Shown piece by piece: positions 23,340 to 35,038 of a stretch of 64,000 bases of DNA. A program made the position numbers and the translations under genes. The notes under the pieces were generated by a model. It worked only from the letters and a program-made list of their open reading frames with translations, had not been told where the DNA came from and searched no databases. The DNA comes from Thecaphora thlaspeos. Lineage: Eukaryota > Basidiomycota > Ustilaginomycetes > Urocystidales > Glomosporiaceae. Within the stretch, counting starts at the first letter, position 1, and each line of letters opens with the position of its first letter. Location: assembly GCA_900291925.1 (NCBI GenBank), contig UWYS01000014.1, positions 372,001 through 436,000 of the forward strand. Reading direction: 5' to 3'.

Positions 23340-24355
23340 CTTGACGGATCCTTTGGGTCGCTCGGGGGGGCGAGCGCTTGCTACAAGCTGGGTCAAGCGA
23401 ACGGACAGGGTCGGCAGGACAAAGCGCCGACGCCGAGAGCTAGCGTTCCGAACGGCTGCAATGTCTCGGTCCAGCGGAGCCAAGAGGCATGCTCCGTCGA
23501 GTCGACTCGGCGGTGGCGAACGCGGGACGACGACAGCCGAGGGCCTTTCACTGTCAGGATGGACGCTCTCGTGCAACGGCGGCCTCTCCTGATACAGTCC
23601 TGAACGACGGAAAAAGATGGGAGTGGAGGAGCGCGAGACGAAGGACTTGGATGAGGTCCGATTGGGTTGACGCGGTCGACTGGCTGTGTCAGCGGGTAGG
23701 CATGCGGCAGAGCGCAGGGCGAGCGCAGAGGGTCACTGGAGACGTTGATGGGCGGACGAGTCGGAGGTGTCAGGAGTCCGCTCAAGACCGCAGATGGTGA
23801 TGGATGGTGGTGGTGGGTGGTGACGTTTGTGGCTGAGGTTGGCGTAGCGGATAAAGGTGACTGTGCGCGTCGGAGGGCCGCGGCGGGCGGGGCCGGCGGA
23901 TGGCGAGCGAGAGAAGTCGAGAACGCGCGCATACGGACCTGCAAGCGCAGGACGGCTTGAGAACGCGAGGACCAACGAGGCTGCCGTGCCTCTCTCTCAC
24001 GCTTTCGCCCTCGGAGCCAGAAAATAGGTGCCGTCAGGCCCAGCCTTGTTTTGGCTGTGGGGGACGGGTGGTGGGGCCTCGGTTCATGCTGCTCCGCCTC
24101 GCTCCCGCATTATTCGCAGTGGCTGTGTGTCAGCCAGGCCAGCGCCGTTCGATGCGGCCGAAGGACTGTCGCCTGTGTTGCTGCTCTTGCTCCTCGGTAC
24201 CCATCGGCTCTCCCGCGCCCAGCCACAGATACGAGACACCACCGCCGTTGTCGCCACCGGCACCACCAGTTCCACATCTTGGCCGCTGCACGAGCCCTCC
24301 CTTTTCATCTACTACCCTGAACAGCCTGCCTGCCTTGGGCCCGGGGCGAGGCGAG

Positions 24356-24390
24356 GCGGGGCGGGGCGGGGCGGGGCGGGGCGGGGCGGG
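24356..24390 (+). repeat. GCGGG pentanucleotide tandem, seven copies
   Basis: Seven perfect GCGGG units run from 24356 to 24390, about 1 kb upstream of the start codon of Zn2Cys6 factor 1. Consecutive G-runs can form a G-quadruplex and also resemble GC-box clusters. Confidence 0.9.
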
Positions 24391-24961
24391 GGCCTCGGCG
24401 CTCCCAGGCACAAAAAGCTGCCGCCCCTTGTGCCGCCCCACGCCGCGGAAGGAAAGCCCGGCTGCGCTCCCCTCTTGGTTTCCAGCAAATCACATAGCGG
24501 ATACAGTCCGCCGCCTCTCTTGCGGGCTGAAGCCGGCCGAGCCTATTCGTCAGAGGCCGCTGGAAGGCAGCGCCGCCCCCGACTGCAGAAGGACAACGCC
24601 CGTGCGGGTCTCTCCCTCTACACAACCGAGTAGCAGTGTATCCCCCTTGCTGTTCGACTAACTGTACAATGTACTGTAGTACCATTGTATGTACGCGTGG
24701 TACTGTACAAGCCATCGAAACGTCAAGACCAGGGTTGCCTCGGAAGGGCCGCTGAGCTCGGCGCAGAGGCTCGAGGAGAGAATAGCGTCCTCCGTCCTGG
24801 CTGGGAGCGCTGCGAAGCGGCCGAGGGACAAGCTCAACGGCCCCGGAACAGGCAGCCGGACGGGCTAAGGACGAGAGATTGCCGAAAAGGGCAGCGAGCG
24901 GGGGGACCGCTGAGCAAGGCCTGCCTCGCCAAGGAGCTTGACAGGTCATCCTTTCCCGGCC

Positions 24962-24983
24962 GAGAGAGAGAGAGAGAGAGAGA
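24962..24983 (+). repeat. (GA)11 microsatellite
   Basis: Eleven GA dinucleotides lie in the spacer between the two Zn2Cys6 genes. Confidence 0.9.
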
Positions 24984-25607
24984 AAAGCCCCACAAAAACC
25001 GTTACAAAAAGCAAGGACACGCACATCTCTTCGTCCCTGCTTCATTGGCCGTGTCCTATTTACAGAGTAAGTAGTGATCCCAAATGAATATACGACGACA
25101 TGAGACAACAGCAATGGCAGGCGACCACGCTGCCAAAGGTGCTTACATGCAGGTGAGCAGCTCGGCTGCAAACACTCCGCCAGCCTCGAGCGTTGGAGAA
25201 GGCAGCACCGTCGTGAGTCGCGAACGTCGAGGGAAGGAGTAAGTAGCGGTGACAAGGCCGTCCACGAACCTTTATGCCGGCGAAAGGAGTCCACGCTTTG
25301 TTTGCCGACCCGCTACATAACGAGTTCTTGCCGGGTCCTTTACCCCACGAGTTGCACGGTCATGCAACGTTAGTCTACAAGCAAGAGGCCAGGAAACATG
25401 TACATACTCTATGAGATGGACGAGAAGAGAAGGAGCAACGGCATCACTTTGTAACAAACAACGTGGAGAAAGACGCCGACCCGCTGCGCCTGCCTCAGCT
25501 TGCTGCTATGGCCGGAACTCGGTAGGAGAGAGACACGAGACCGAAGGCTCGTGGCCGTTGGCGCTACTGTAGGTGCTTCCACCTGCAGCCTTGCTACGTT
25601 CAGCAAA

Positions 25608-28600
25608 TCAAGAGGCGTGGGGAAGGGCGACGGCGGCGGTCGCGACGGTCGAGGTCGTGGTGTCGGTTGTGGTCGTGGCCGCCTCGGCTGTTGCGCTGTT
25701 CGCGACCAGTCCATCCTCGCCCAAGTGATCGTCTTCAGGCCTACCACCCGCGGAGTACGGGTGAGGCAGCCCACCTTCGCCCCCACTGCTGCCACTGCCT
25801 ACACCGCTGCCGTTGCTGGTGCTGAAACTGCTGATGCTTAGGCTAATGCTGCTGCTGCTGTTTCTGCTGGCGCTGTTGCTCGGTAGAGAGCCACGGAGGC
25901 GACTAGCGGCCGCCATGGTGGCGGCAGTCGTGCCGAATGTCGCCGCCGCACCTCCAACCACCCCGCTGTTGTTGGACGACCACCACGTGGTCTCAACCAT
26001 GCCGCTTAACGAGAGACTGACGGGATGCGCATGGCCGACTTGCGCCGTCGCTTCGTCGGACAGTATCGATCCGTCGAGGCCCATCGCCGCTGCTGATGCT
26101 GTGGCCATGGCGAAAGAGGAAGCAGGGTAACCATTCGGCTGCGGAAGAGGCGGAGGGTCACGCGAGGTGTAGAGATGGTGCTGGTGTTGGTAGTGGTGGA
26201 AGTGAGGTTGTGGCATCGTCGATGCCGTATCCGTCCAAAGGCGACCCGAAGACGACTCCCGCGGGTCGCTGGCGTTGCTGTGGCCGACAACGGCACTGTT
26301 GCTGCTTATATCGTGGTTGTTGCTGTTGCTGTTGGCCGCATCGGGGTCGACGTGGCTCTCGCTGCTGTTGTTGTCGTGAGAGGCTTCCGGACCGCCGCTA
26401 TCGCCGCCGCCTCCGAGATCGGCGTAGCAGGAAGTGTGGTGTGCGTAGTTGGCGTGGGCGTGACGTAGGGCCCGAGAGTCGATGCGGTCGAGGTCGGGAT
26501 AGGCGGCGCCGCTTTCCGCCCTGCTGAGGCTGTGGAACCGCTGCGACGGAGAGGTCTCGCCACCCTGGCCGCCCATGGTAGAGATCGTGTTGCGGCGGGG
26601 CGCGCAAGCCACGCCAAAGGGCAGTTGCGAGTCGCCCATGTCGTCGTCAGATCGGAAGTCGCGCCACCAGCTGTCGAGCCGGCCGGCCGGGATGAGGTTG
26701 AAGCCGCGCGGCTGCTCTACGCTTCGGACATCGTCCATCTTTTCTTCCTTCGGATAGACCGATGTCGCCGCCGGCGGATAGTCTGTGCCTGCACCGGAGT
26801 CGCCAAGAGAAGGATGCGGGTAGTCGTAAAGCGGCGCGGCAGGCTCCGCGCCTACATCGACGAAGCGATCCTGGACGTGGTGGTGGGGCTGATGGCGGTG
26901 GTGTTGATGCGGGACAGATGATTGCAGGTGCGAGGTGAACATGCCTTCGACGTCGAGAGGATCCTTCGACATCGGCGGCCTCACTTCATCGACTCCGCGT
27001 AGCTTGAGGGCGTGCACGAGGGCCTTGCAGTGCCGCTTGATGTCCCGCCGCAACCTGCACTCGAGCGATGCCGAGCGAAGGCTCTCGCAGTAGCGGGAGA
27101 GGATCCAAGCGATCCTGCCCGCCTCGACGCAGACGATGCGTCGAGCCTCGTCATCAAGATGGTAGGTGAGCTCGATGTCGCTGGGCAGGGCGCCGGAGCC
27201 TGCAACGAAGCCAGCCTTGGTCAGCAGAATCTCAAGCGCTCGGGCGGACGTGTCGAGCGCCAGCACCATGAGCGCCGTGCACCACGGTGGCTCTCCGCCA
27301 ACTGCAGAGTAGAGCAGCTCCTCACGGTGAAGACGATCCTGCCTATTCAGCCCGTCTGTGGCCTCTGCAGTGGGCCCTTTCGTCGACATGTTCACCGCCT
27401 CGACTGCTAGCGATCCACAAAGGTCAATGATCCTCGCCGCCATGGTGTAGGTGATGAAGATGCCCGGCGCCCAGCTGTTTGAGTCACGGAGGGTGGGCGC
27501 CTCGAGCAAGATACGGAGGGCGAGCAGCTCGTGGTAGATCTGAACCGCGACGTACCCCTCCAACTCCCTGTGCGTAGGCGGAACGGCGCCCACCGCCTCC
27601 TCGTAGATGCGGGGCAGGCAGACGTGCAGCTGCTCGACAACGGAAGCAGATCGCCATAACTGGCGGCCACCTCGCTGGGTAGTCCGAGCCGCCTCGCCGC
27701 CACCGCCGCTGCTGTGCTCGTCGGGCCGGATGAGGTTGTAGATGCTGGAGGCGAGGCCGTAGCCGTGGGACAGGATGCGCACGCACTTGATCGCGCTCGC
27801 CTGCCTGCGCACTGCAGAGAGGGAGCCGGAGATGGCGTCAAGCATCCACACCTTGGAGCCGTTGAGGTCGAGGGGCGGGTAGTATCCCTGGAGCGAAGGG
27901 CCCAAAATCTCGGCGATGGCAACGTCGAGGTGTAGGCTGGCCCACAGGATGACGCTTTGGACGATCCAGTGCATCGAGTAGAGCATCTCCTCGTCGATCT
28001 CGTCCGTCGCGATGCCGTTGATGCGTGACGACGTCGCGCTGTCAAACTCGCGCCCTGCCAACGCTCGGCGGATCATCTCGATCGCCAGGCCAAATAGGGT
28101 GAGCGATCGCCTGCGGCAGCAGAAGCAGCCCCGGATCGAGGTTCGGACACTGGTCAGTGGACGAATGCACCTAGCTTGCAGATACATCGCTGACCGTGGA
28201 CAGCCTGTCCACACTCACTTGATTCTACCTGTGTAGAGCATGTGCCATGCAAGCAGCACCACCGCCTGCAGGGTCGTGAGCTGGGCCTGGTCGTCGGTGC
28301 TGCGCCTCTTACGCATCTGGAGAAGCTCGATGGCCTGAGCTATGTAAGCGTCCGGCGAGATGTCGAGCTCGCCGGCCCGCGTCGAGGAGAGGCTGGCCGC
28401 TTGGCTAATTTTGACAAGCGCGATCGCCTCTCCCAGGATGACGTGAAGAAGGCATCGGTCGTGGGTCTCTGCGAGGAACTCGCGTATGAAGAGCTACGCA
28501 CCGCCATGGGCATGGTGTGGCGGAGAGGAAAGGGGCAACTTCCGTCAGTCTCCCGTCCCGCGAGCTCTCTTTATGCTTTCGTCCGGCTGCTCACTCGATC

Positions 28601-30114
28601 CGACTTACCGTCTTGGAGCTGATAATGCTGAGGAAAGGGTGCTCGGCGTAGGCGATCTCGATCAGGTCGGTCATACGTCGCTGGTCCAACTCCGTAGCTG
28701 CATCCCGAGGAATCCTGTTGAGGGTGTAACGTGCTTGGACCTTTAAGCAAGGGGGCCTGGAAGGTCTAACGCCCGCTGCTGGAGCGTGGCGATGCGGCTG
28801 GGGATGGGCCGATCTCACCTCGCATGCTGAGAGCTCTCGGCGTCAAACATCGTGTTGGTGCTGTCGTTGGCCAGGGCGACGACGAAGCGAGCTGGCCCGT
28901 CCGCGAAGAGGCCAGCTCTGCCCAGAGGCGAAATCTTCTCGACCTGCGCGATCGGCGTGAAAGTCGGGACAAGGCAGCGGTGTAGTCGTAAGTAGTCGCC
29001 CATCCCTCCTGAAGTCGAATTGTCGCTACACGTGATCGTGCGAAACTCACCAGCATCTCCGCTGTCTCGTAGAACATGAGCATGAGAGTGGCCTCGAACG
29101 GCAGTGTCTGGCATAGCGACATGCCCAAAACGTTGATGACTGGAGTGTCAGCCTTTCGTAAGAAGAGGAGCGCTTGCTAAGAAGGGCTGGTAGCAAATAA
29201 AATGAAACGTACCGCAAAGCCCGAATTCGACGACATGCTGGCGTCCGCCCGGAAAGTCTCGTACTTTGCCGAAAGCCTGCCGCGCCAGTCCCAGAGCGTC
29301 TGCGAAAGTTTTCAAAGAGCATCGTATTCGGCCTGTTCAGGTCAAACGTTCCCTCGCAGCCTCCGTTCCTGGGTCTGCTTTCCGAACTCACAGCATACAG
29401 CCCATTGAGGATATCCTCGAAGTGGTCAAGGGACAATGCCGTTAAGGCGGGAAACATCCTGGCGTGATCGAACCCAGGGTAGGGGAAGTCCAGGGAGGGG
29501 TCCGTTGAACGTTGAGGCCGACTTTTCGGTATGCTCGTCTCGTAGACGCCTTGGGAAGGTCGCAAGCATCAGTCAAGCATATTCGAAAACCGTCGGTCAG
29601 CCAGAAGACCTCCCTTTCCCTTCAGCTGAACTCTCCAGATTCATAAAGCATCTCGAGCGACTCACATGGTTGGGCTCTCTCCTTACACGACTTGCACCAG
29701 GGGCTCTCCTGTGTCGATGGATGGGGCCATAGTCCGGAGCGTAAGCCTCCCGGGGACCATAGTAGAACTCTTCGAAGTCTCGCCATACTCGAGACGAAAC
29801 TCACCCCAGTACATCTGCCATACGCGCCAGGGTCACATCAAAAGTAGATACGAGTACATAGGGGTCTATGATAAGCACACAATGATCCGGCCAGCAGACA
29901 CCGCGAACGATGCATGGCTACTCACTTCATCTTGCGCTGTCGGCTATCGGCAGCGGCAGCAACAGGGTTTTGACATGATTAGCAGAAGGAGTAGGAAGTT
30001 GCCGTCAGCATGCCGGCCGCATTCTCTCTGTTGATTGCTGCTTTGGTGTCCCAACATGCCCTTCACCTACCAGAACGTACACGACCTGCGCAGATCGCAG
30101 GCCGCCAGCGACAT
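25608..30114 (-). CDS. Zn2Cys6 transcription factor (2), eleven exons with micro-exons in the zinc cluster
   Basis: Eleven exons: 30114..30071, 29943..29926, 29815..29806, 29708..29666, 29549..29392, 29299..29213, 29152..29051, 28943..28819, 28714..28609, 28493..28219 and 28110..25608, total 3471 nt or 1156 residues. Every junction keeps phase and has a GT donor and an AG acceptor; introns are 60-127 nt. The first five exons assemble a zinc cluster with Cys12, 15, 22, 29, 32 and 39 (spacing 2-6-6-2-6), reading CTFCRQRKMKCTGE then SPWCKSCKERAQPC. Exons 2 and 3 are only 18 and 10 nt, and the codons of Cys15 and Cys39 are each split by an intron. The middle region (ADTPVINVLGMSL, LTTLQAVVLLAWHMLYTGR, SLTLFGLAIEMIRRAL) has the helical look of fungal_trans domains. 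The C-terminal third is low-complexity (Ser, Gly, His, Asn). The start ATG is the first after an in-frame TAG. Targets are unknown. Confidence 0.82.
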
Positions 30115-31830
30115 CTCGAGAGGCCGCTTTGCGTCGGTGACCGGAAGCGGCAGATGGTGTTGATGCTTCTAGTGGCCGGATTTGGACGGCACGCTCTCCA
30201 GTCTCTGAACACCTAAAGACGACGATGGTAGCAAAAGGAACGAGGAAAGACGGGACTCTAAGGAGAAGGTAATGTGCAAAGCGACGAAGGGTTGAGTGGG
30301 AGGAGACTGTTCTGCAAGCTGAAGACTTCTAGAGAGTGCTGAGCCTTTTGTATCGACATGACGAGATCGAGTTGCCCTTGACTACACAGCACATCTGTCA
30401 GTCGACCCTGACGAACTGCGCTGAGGCTCGCGTTCTTGCATCCCCTGCTCCGTCCCCCGCTCTCTATCCTGCTGCCTCCCCTCTCTCGTTCGGCAGCCGG
30501 TTCTTCGGTAGGAGCTTCAAGTGCTGAAGGTCGGCCCGCGCTTGTATGGAAAGAGACACCCGGGTTGTTTCTGTCGTGACTAGCGCCGTTTACGCCGTCC
30601 CGTCTTCGGGCTGCGCTTGCCGTCGGCGGCGGTTGATCTGGGGGTGGGGACGGTCAACCAAGCGGCGGAAGCTTGTGGGATGAAAGAGAAATCGGGAGAA
30701 TCGACGGGAGGTACGGCAAGCCTAAATCCACGGCGCAGGCAGAACGACACGCCGACTCGACTGAAAGGCAAAGAGACGCGGCGAGTCGAAGGGGAGGGCG
30801 CGGTAAGATGGGCCGCCCCCCTTTTCCTTGCGGACGCACGGACGGCCATGATCCTCCGTCCTCAATAGGTGTGGTTCCATTGGTCTGTGTAGCCGGCCTG
30901 CACACCGAGGGTGAAGGTTCCAGTTCGGGATGGCGGGAGGGAAAGGTGACGCACCGCGATGGTCCCTTTTAGAGGCGGAGAGGGGCGGGACGGACCGGGA
31001 CGGACAGGGACGACATGGCATCTGTACGGATCGCAATGAAAGGGGCGGGAACGGATGCCCTCGTTTCGTGAGAAGCTGGCCGTGCCAAGGCTTGCTTTCT
31101 GTCCTTTCATTTTGAGAAGCAGTGAACAAAGGAACTCGAGCTCGGCGCAGAGCCGGCCGCTCCTTTGGGAAGTGACCCTCCGACGGGCTCCTCATCCGCT
31201 TGTAACCACTTGACTTGTGCCTGGTGCTCGCAAATCGTTGCAAAAGCAAAGGCCTCTCATGTTCGCACAGGAGAGTGAACGAGGGGCCCAGAGGCGACCC
31301 TTGTACAAGCTATTTCATCTATCAGACCTGCACAAGGTCTATGAGGAGCAGGCGAGTGCCTCCCGTCATCACGCCGTTCCGGCGAATAGCTTCGTTTGAC
31401 GGATGGCGGACACACGCGCGAGCCGCCCAAACCCTATCCTGGTGACACTAGTCCGTTCGTCGGGCGTCAGGTTAGGGTTAAGCTGTTGAAGTGTCCCAGT
31501 CAATCGCGCGCAGGTCTCATATATTTTATTCTTGATTTTCTATGATACGAAGACAGGGCGCTGCTCAGGCCCGGGCAAGGCGAGGATAGGGGCAGCAGGT
31601 CGGATAGAGTCCGACCTCGGCGTCTTTGGCGAGCGGAAGCCTTCCGATGCCGACTGATGCCCGAGCTCACGAAGCCGATGAGATTTTGCCTATGCCCTTG
31701 CTTGCCATATCTTTTGCCCATTCGCGCAGGACCATCTGAGAGGACGTTGCACAAGGCACAACGGGGGCCGACCCACAGCGAAATGCGGGATGTCAGAGGT
31801 GTATTGTCGAGCGCAGGACGTCAGAGGCCG
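30115..31830. other. Intergenic
   Basis: This spacer holds the promoter of Zn2Cys6 factor 2 (its left part) and the region 3' of the acyl-CoA synthetase pseudogene (right part). It is 1.7 kb with no recognisable coding sequence; a GGGACGGACAGGGAC-like purine-rich patch lies near 30975-31010. Confidence 0.5.
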
Positions 31831-34800
31831 TCAGCGACAAATACGTATCTTTTGGATCTTGCCCGATGCAGTCTTTGGGAAGTCGTCGGCTAGGCCACCT
31901 TCGTCCAGGAACCACACCCATTGCGGCGCGCTCTGACCACCGAGTTGCTCGCGCACGAACGCCCGGATCGCTGCGGCGTCAACCGGCCTGCTGTGGTGGG
32001 CTCGAAGCACAAACACTCCCACCGCCTGTCCCACAAGGCAAATGTAGGGCAACGTGTATGTGGACCCTGGTATCAGCGATACCGGATCGGACGGCGTGGG
32101 CAAGTTCGAGGCCGCAGCAGACTCAGGTAACCGACTCATCTCGCCGTACTTTTCGTCGGGGACCGCGATGACGGCGTTGCTGGCTACGCCTTCGAGCTGG
32201 TCGAGGCAGCTGTGCAGGTGATATTCGAACAGAGATGCGGCAATTTTGGGCAAGTCTTGTCAGCCTCTCGGTGCTTGGGCGACCGTTGTCGGACCATTAG
32301 CCAGACGATGACTCACGTTTCGATCTTGATTGGAAAGAGGTTCTCTCCTACCGAAAGTCACCGAAGAAGTTCCGAGCAGAACGGAGGGCGCAGAGTGTTG
32401 GCGGTATCAAGATCAGCATCAACCTCAGCCCCCCTCTCCCTGGCCGCTCTGGTCGTCACACCGCGTCCTTATGAGGCTCGGTTGGGCGCCACATCACACG
32501 TTGTCAAGGCCGACCCGCTCGACTTACCTCCACGGATGATAATGTCCTTGGAACGGCCAATCACGCGGACGTATCCCTCCTCGTCCATGACCCCGATATC
32601 ACCCGTCTTCATCCAGGTCAACTCGGGCTCGTCCGGATATCGCGCCACAGCCTCTTCGGTGCGCGCCTCGTCGTGCCAGTAGCCCTTCATCAGGATATAG
32701 CCCGCCGTCTGCAAGTGCGCATTGTTTGGTGGAAAAAAGAGAGCGAGCAGGGAATGCCTCGTTAGTATCTGCCCCTACATCCCCCCTTCGGACATCATCT
32801 GGCGGTGACAGGTAGTTAGCGACGGGGCGGCTCGGCCGCTATTCACGCAGATTTCTCCGGGCTGACCAACTGGCAGTGGCTTTCCCTCTGCGTCGTCCGG
32901 GTCGATGGTTTTGGCATGCACGTGTGGGTAGACTCTGCCGACGGTCTTGCACCTTCTCTTGATGGGAGCATCAATCTCTGCGGTGCGGGCGAGTGCCAAG
33001 TTCGGGCAAAAGCGGGGCAAATCACACCGTTTAACATCGCAGCTCGGCCTGTTCCGAGCCGTAGCGGGAAAGAGGGGCCCTCGCGAAGGTTCCCTCCAGG
33101 AAGCTCCGCATTTCTCCTCCCCTTCCTTCTCTCTGCTTCCAGCTGAACCTTTATCGCGAACAACTCACCGCATCCAAACGTGACGGGCGACGTCTCCGTC
33201 TGTCCGTAAACGACCGTTTGGAACTTGGCGCCAAACTTGTTCGGGTCCATGATCTGCTTTATCAGCTCGATAGGTACCGTGCTGCCGCTCGTCAGGCCCG
33301 TCCGCAGGGCGGGGAAGCTGAACGACTCGCCTTCCTCGACCCCCTTCGGCAATGGGTAGGTTTTGGGGTCGCGCAGGTGGTCCTGGACGTCTTGCAGGGC
33401 CTCGAGCTCAGTGATGAAGTGAGTCGGCACGCCGTGCACGGCAGTGCAGCGTTCCTGCGAGGCGGCTCTCAGGGTGCGGACCGGATCGAAACCCTCGGCT
33501 GCGCAGACGACCGAGGCGCCGTGTGTCCACGCCGCCATGTTGCTGAGGACCAGACCGAAGCAGTCTGTCCGCGTGGCAGGACCATGTCTAGAAGAGTTCA
33601 GCCATCATTGAGGCATCGGCCATCCTTGCGATATGGTACCTTGATCGACTTACGGAACAATGGAGGGACGTTGCAGAGGATGTCCTGCTCGGTGAACCTC
33701 AGCTGGTCGCCGATGGCAATGCCGTTGTTGAGCAAGTTGCGCGAAGTGAGTGCCACCGCCTTAGGTGTCTACTCGTGAGGCGAGGGGACGAGAGGTCAGA
33801 GAATGATAGGGGCTAAGGTGAGCACAGAAATGCGCCACATCGCTCGCAGCGGCTTCTTGATTTCATAGCTTGCTTTACAACTTCACTCACTCCTGTCGTA
33901 CCACTGGTCAGCTGACTGTTACGGCCAGACAGACAGGAATTGGGAAGACAAGAGGCGCACTTGTCAGCACCAGGGACGGGTCAGCATCTGGCATGCGACC
34001 TTAGCGAGACTGACAGGTTGATGACATCTTGGTTTGTCACGTCCTCAACTGCCGTACCGCCTGCGGCACCGAGGCTTCCCGAGCCGTCGAGCAGGTCGCG
34101 GTAGTCGATGGCGCGATTGTTCAGGCGTTCGAGCGCATCGGCGAACGACTTGCCTTGTCTCGACAGGAGGCTGACGCTCTCCCACCCACGTGGCCTTCCG
34201 GTGAGATTGTCGACCAGTACAAGGCGCTTCAATTTAGGTAGTTGCTCCTCAGTCACTTCTGTCCCGTCACCGCTCGAGCTGTGGAGGGACGGGAGGAGCT
34301 CGTTGATCATTTAAAGATAGTCGGACGTCCGAAACGACGGCACAAAGATAAGCGTCGAGGCGCCGACATGCTTGAGGGCCCGTCGGAGCTCGTTGGTCCC
34401 GTAGGCTGGGTTGAGGGTGACCAGGATGGCACCGATCTCTGCGGTGGCCCACTGAAGAGCGCCATAGGCGGATGAGTTCCTGTTTGAGATCAGAAGCGGG
34501 CGTGATGCAGGATCGCAAAGGAAGAGTTGAGCAAGGCAGTCGGGACAGGCTAGACGTTTCATACCGGCTCGCAACTTCAGACGACTTACATCATGAGCAC
34601 GGCGACCCTCTCGCCCTTTTTGACACCCAGCCGCCGGAGTCCTGCCACCAAGCGCTTGATGTGCTCGTCAAAGTCGGCGTAGGACCACCGGATTCAGCCT
34701 CCCATCCCTGTGCCCGGCAATCCATTTACCGCATGCTGGTCGGCCGGTTCATGGAGCGAGACCAGAGCCTGCCTATCGCCGTGGGTCTCGACGGCTTCGC

Positions 34801-35038
34801 GCCAGAATTGACCTAGTGTCAGCTCGGACAGGGGCTTTTCCGTGGGGCCAGAGACTCGCGACAGCAATGGTGAGGAAGGATCTGACGGATCGGCACGTCG
34901 CGTTGGATGCTGGCGGTAAGTGTGCAGGAGGGAGCGTCGGAAGGCCAGCGAAACGACGAGCGGCGACAGGCGCCGCGACCCGGCGTGGTGCGATGTGCGC
35001 CGTACGACCTGTGCCAGGAGGTGAGAGGGGATGTCCAT
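31831..35038 (-). pseudogene. ACSF2-type acyl-CoA synthetase, disrupted by in-frame stops
   Basis: The family is clear: an AMP-forming acyl-CoA synthetase close to mitochondrial ACSF2. The P-loop QLTSGTTG lies on a 25-nt exon, followed by TPKAVALTSRNLL, LFHCFGLVLSN, YGQTETSPVTF, TGDIGVMDEEGYVRVIGRSKD, RGGENLFPIKIE and SGKIQKIR at the end. Exons by splice phase: 35038..34590, 34479..34015, 33915..33891, 33768..33654, 33564..33169, 32977..32847, 32708..32528, 32347..32317, 32209..31831. Three lesions stand out. A TGA (34696..34694) sits in the same frame directly before the conserved RWSYADFDEH. A TAA (34313..34311) sits between SFRTSDYL and MINELLPSL. In the last exon the expected donor after KYGE reads ATGAGT instead of GTGAGT at 32139, so a 114-nt in-frame intron (acceptor 32026) would be retained. 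An intact gene would activate fatty acids to acyl-CoA with ATP. A very short unusual intron could hide the TGA but not the TAA. Confidence 0.75.

Larger units (their letters stand above)
23340..25607. other. Intergenic between the two Zn2Cys6 genes
   Basis: About 2.3 kb hold the promoter and leader of factor 1 (right of 23340) and the 3' end of factor 2 (left of 25608). No gene is recognised. A long minus-strand open frame at 24305-25294 reads through the GC tandem and has no family resemblance. Contained repeats are listed separately. Confidence 0.5.

Noticed and set aside
24305..25294. 329-codon open frame on the minus strand
   Set aside because: It reads through the GCGGG tandem and a GA microsatellite, with no family features and no plausible leader.
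31465..31480. TTAGGGTTA, a telomere-like motif
   Set aside because: It is a single copy in an interior position; no tandem array.
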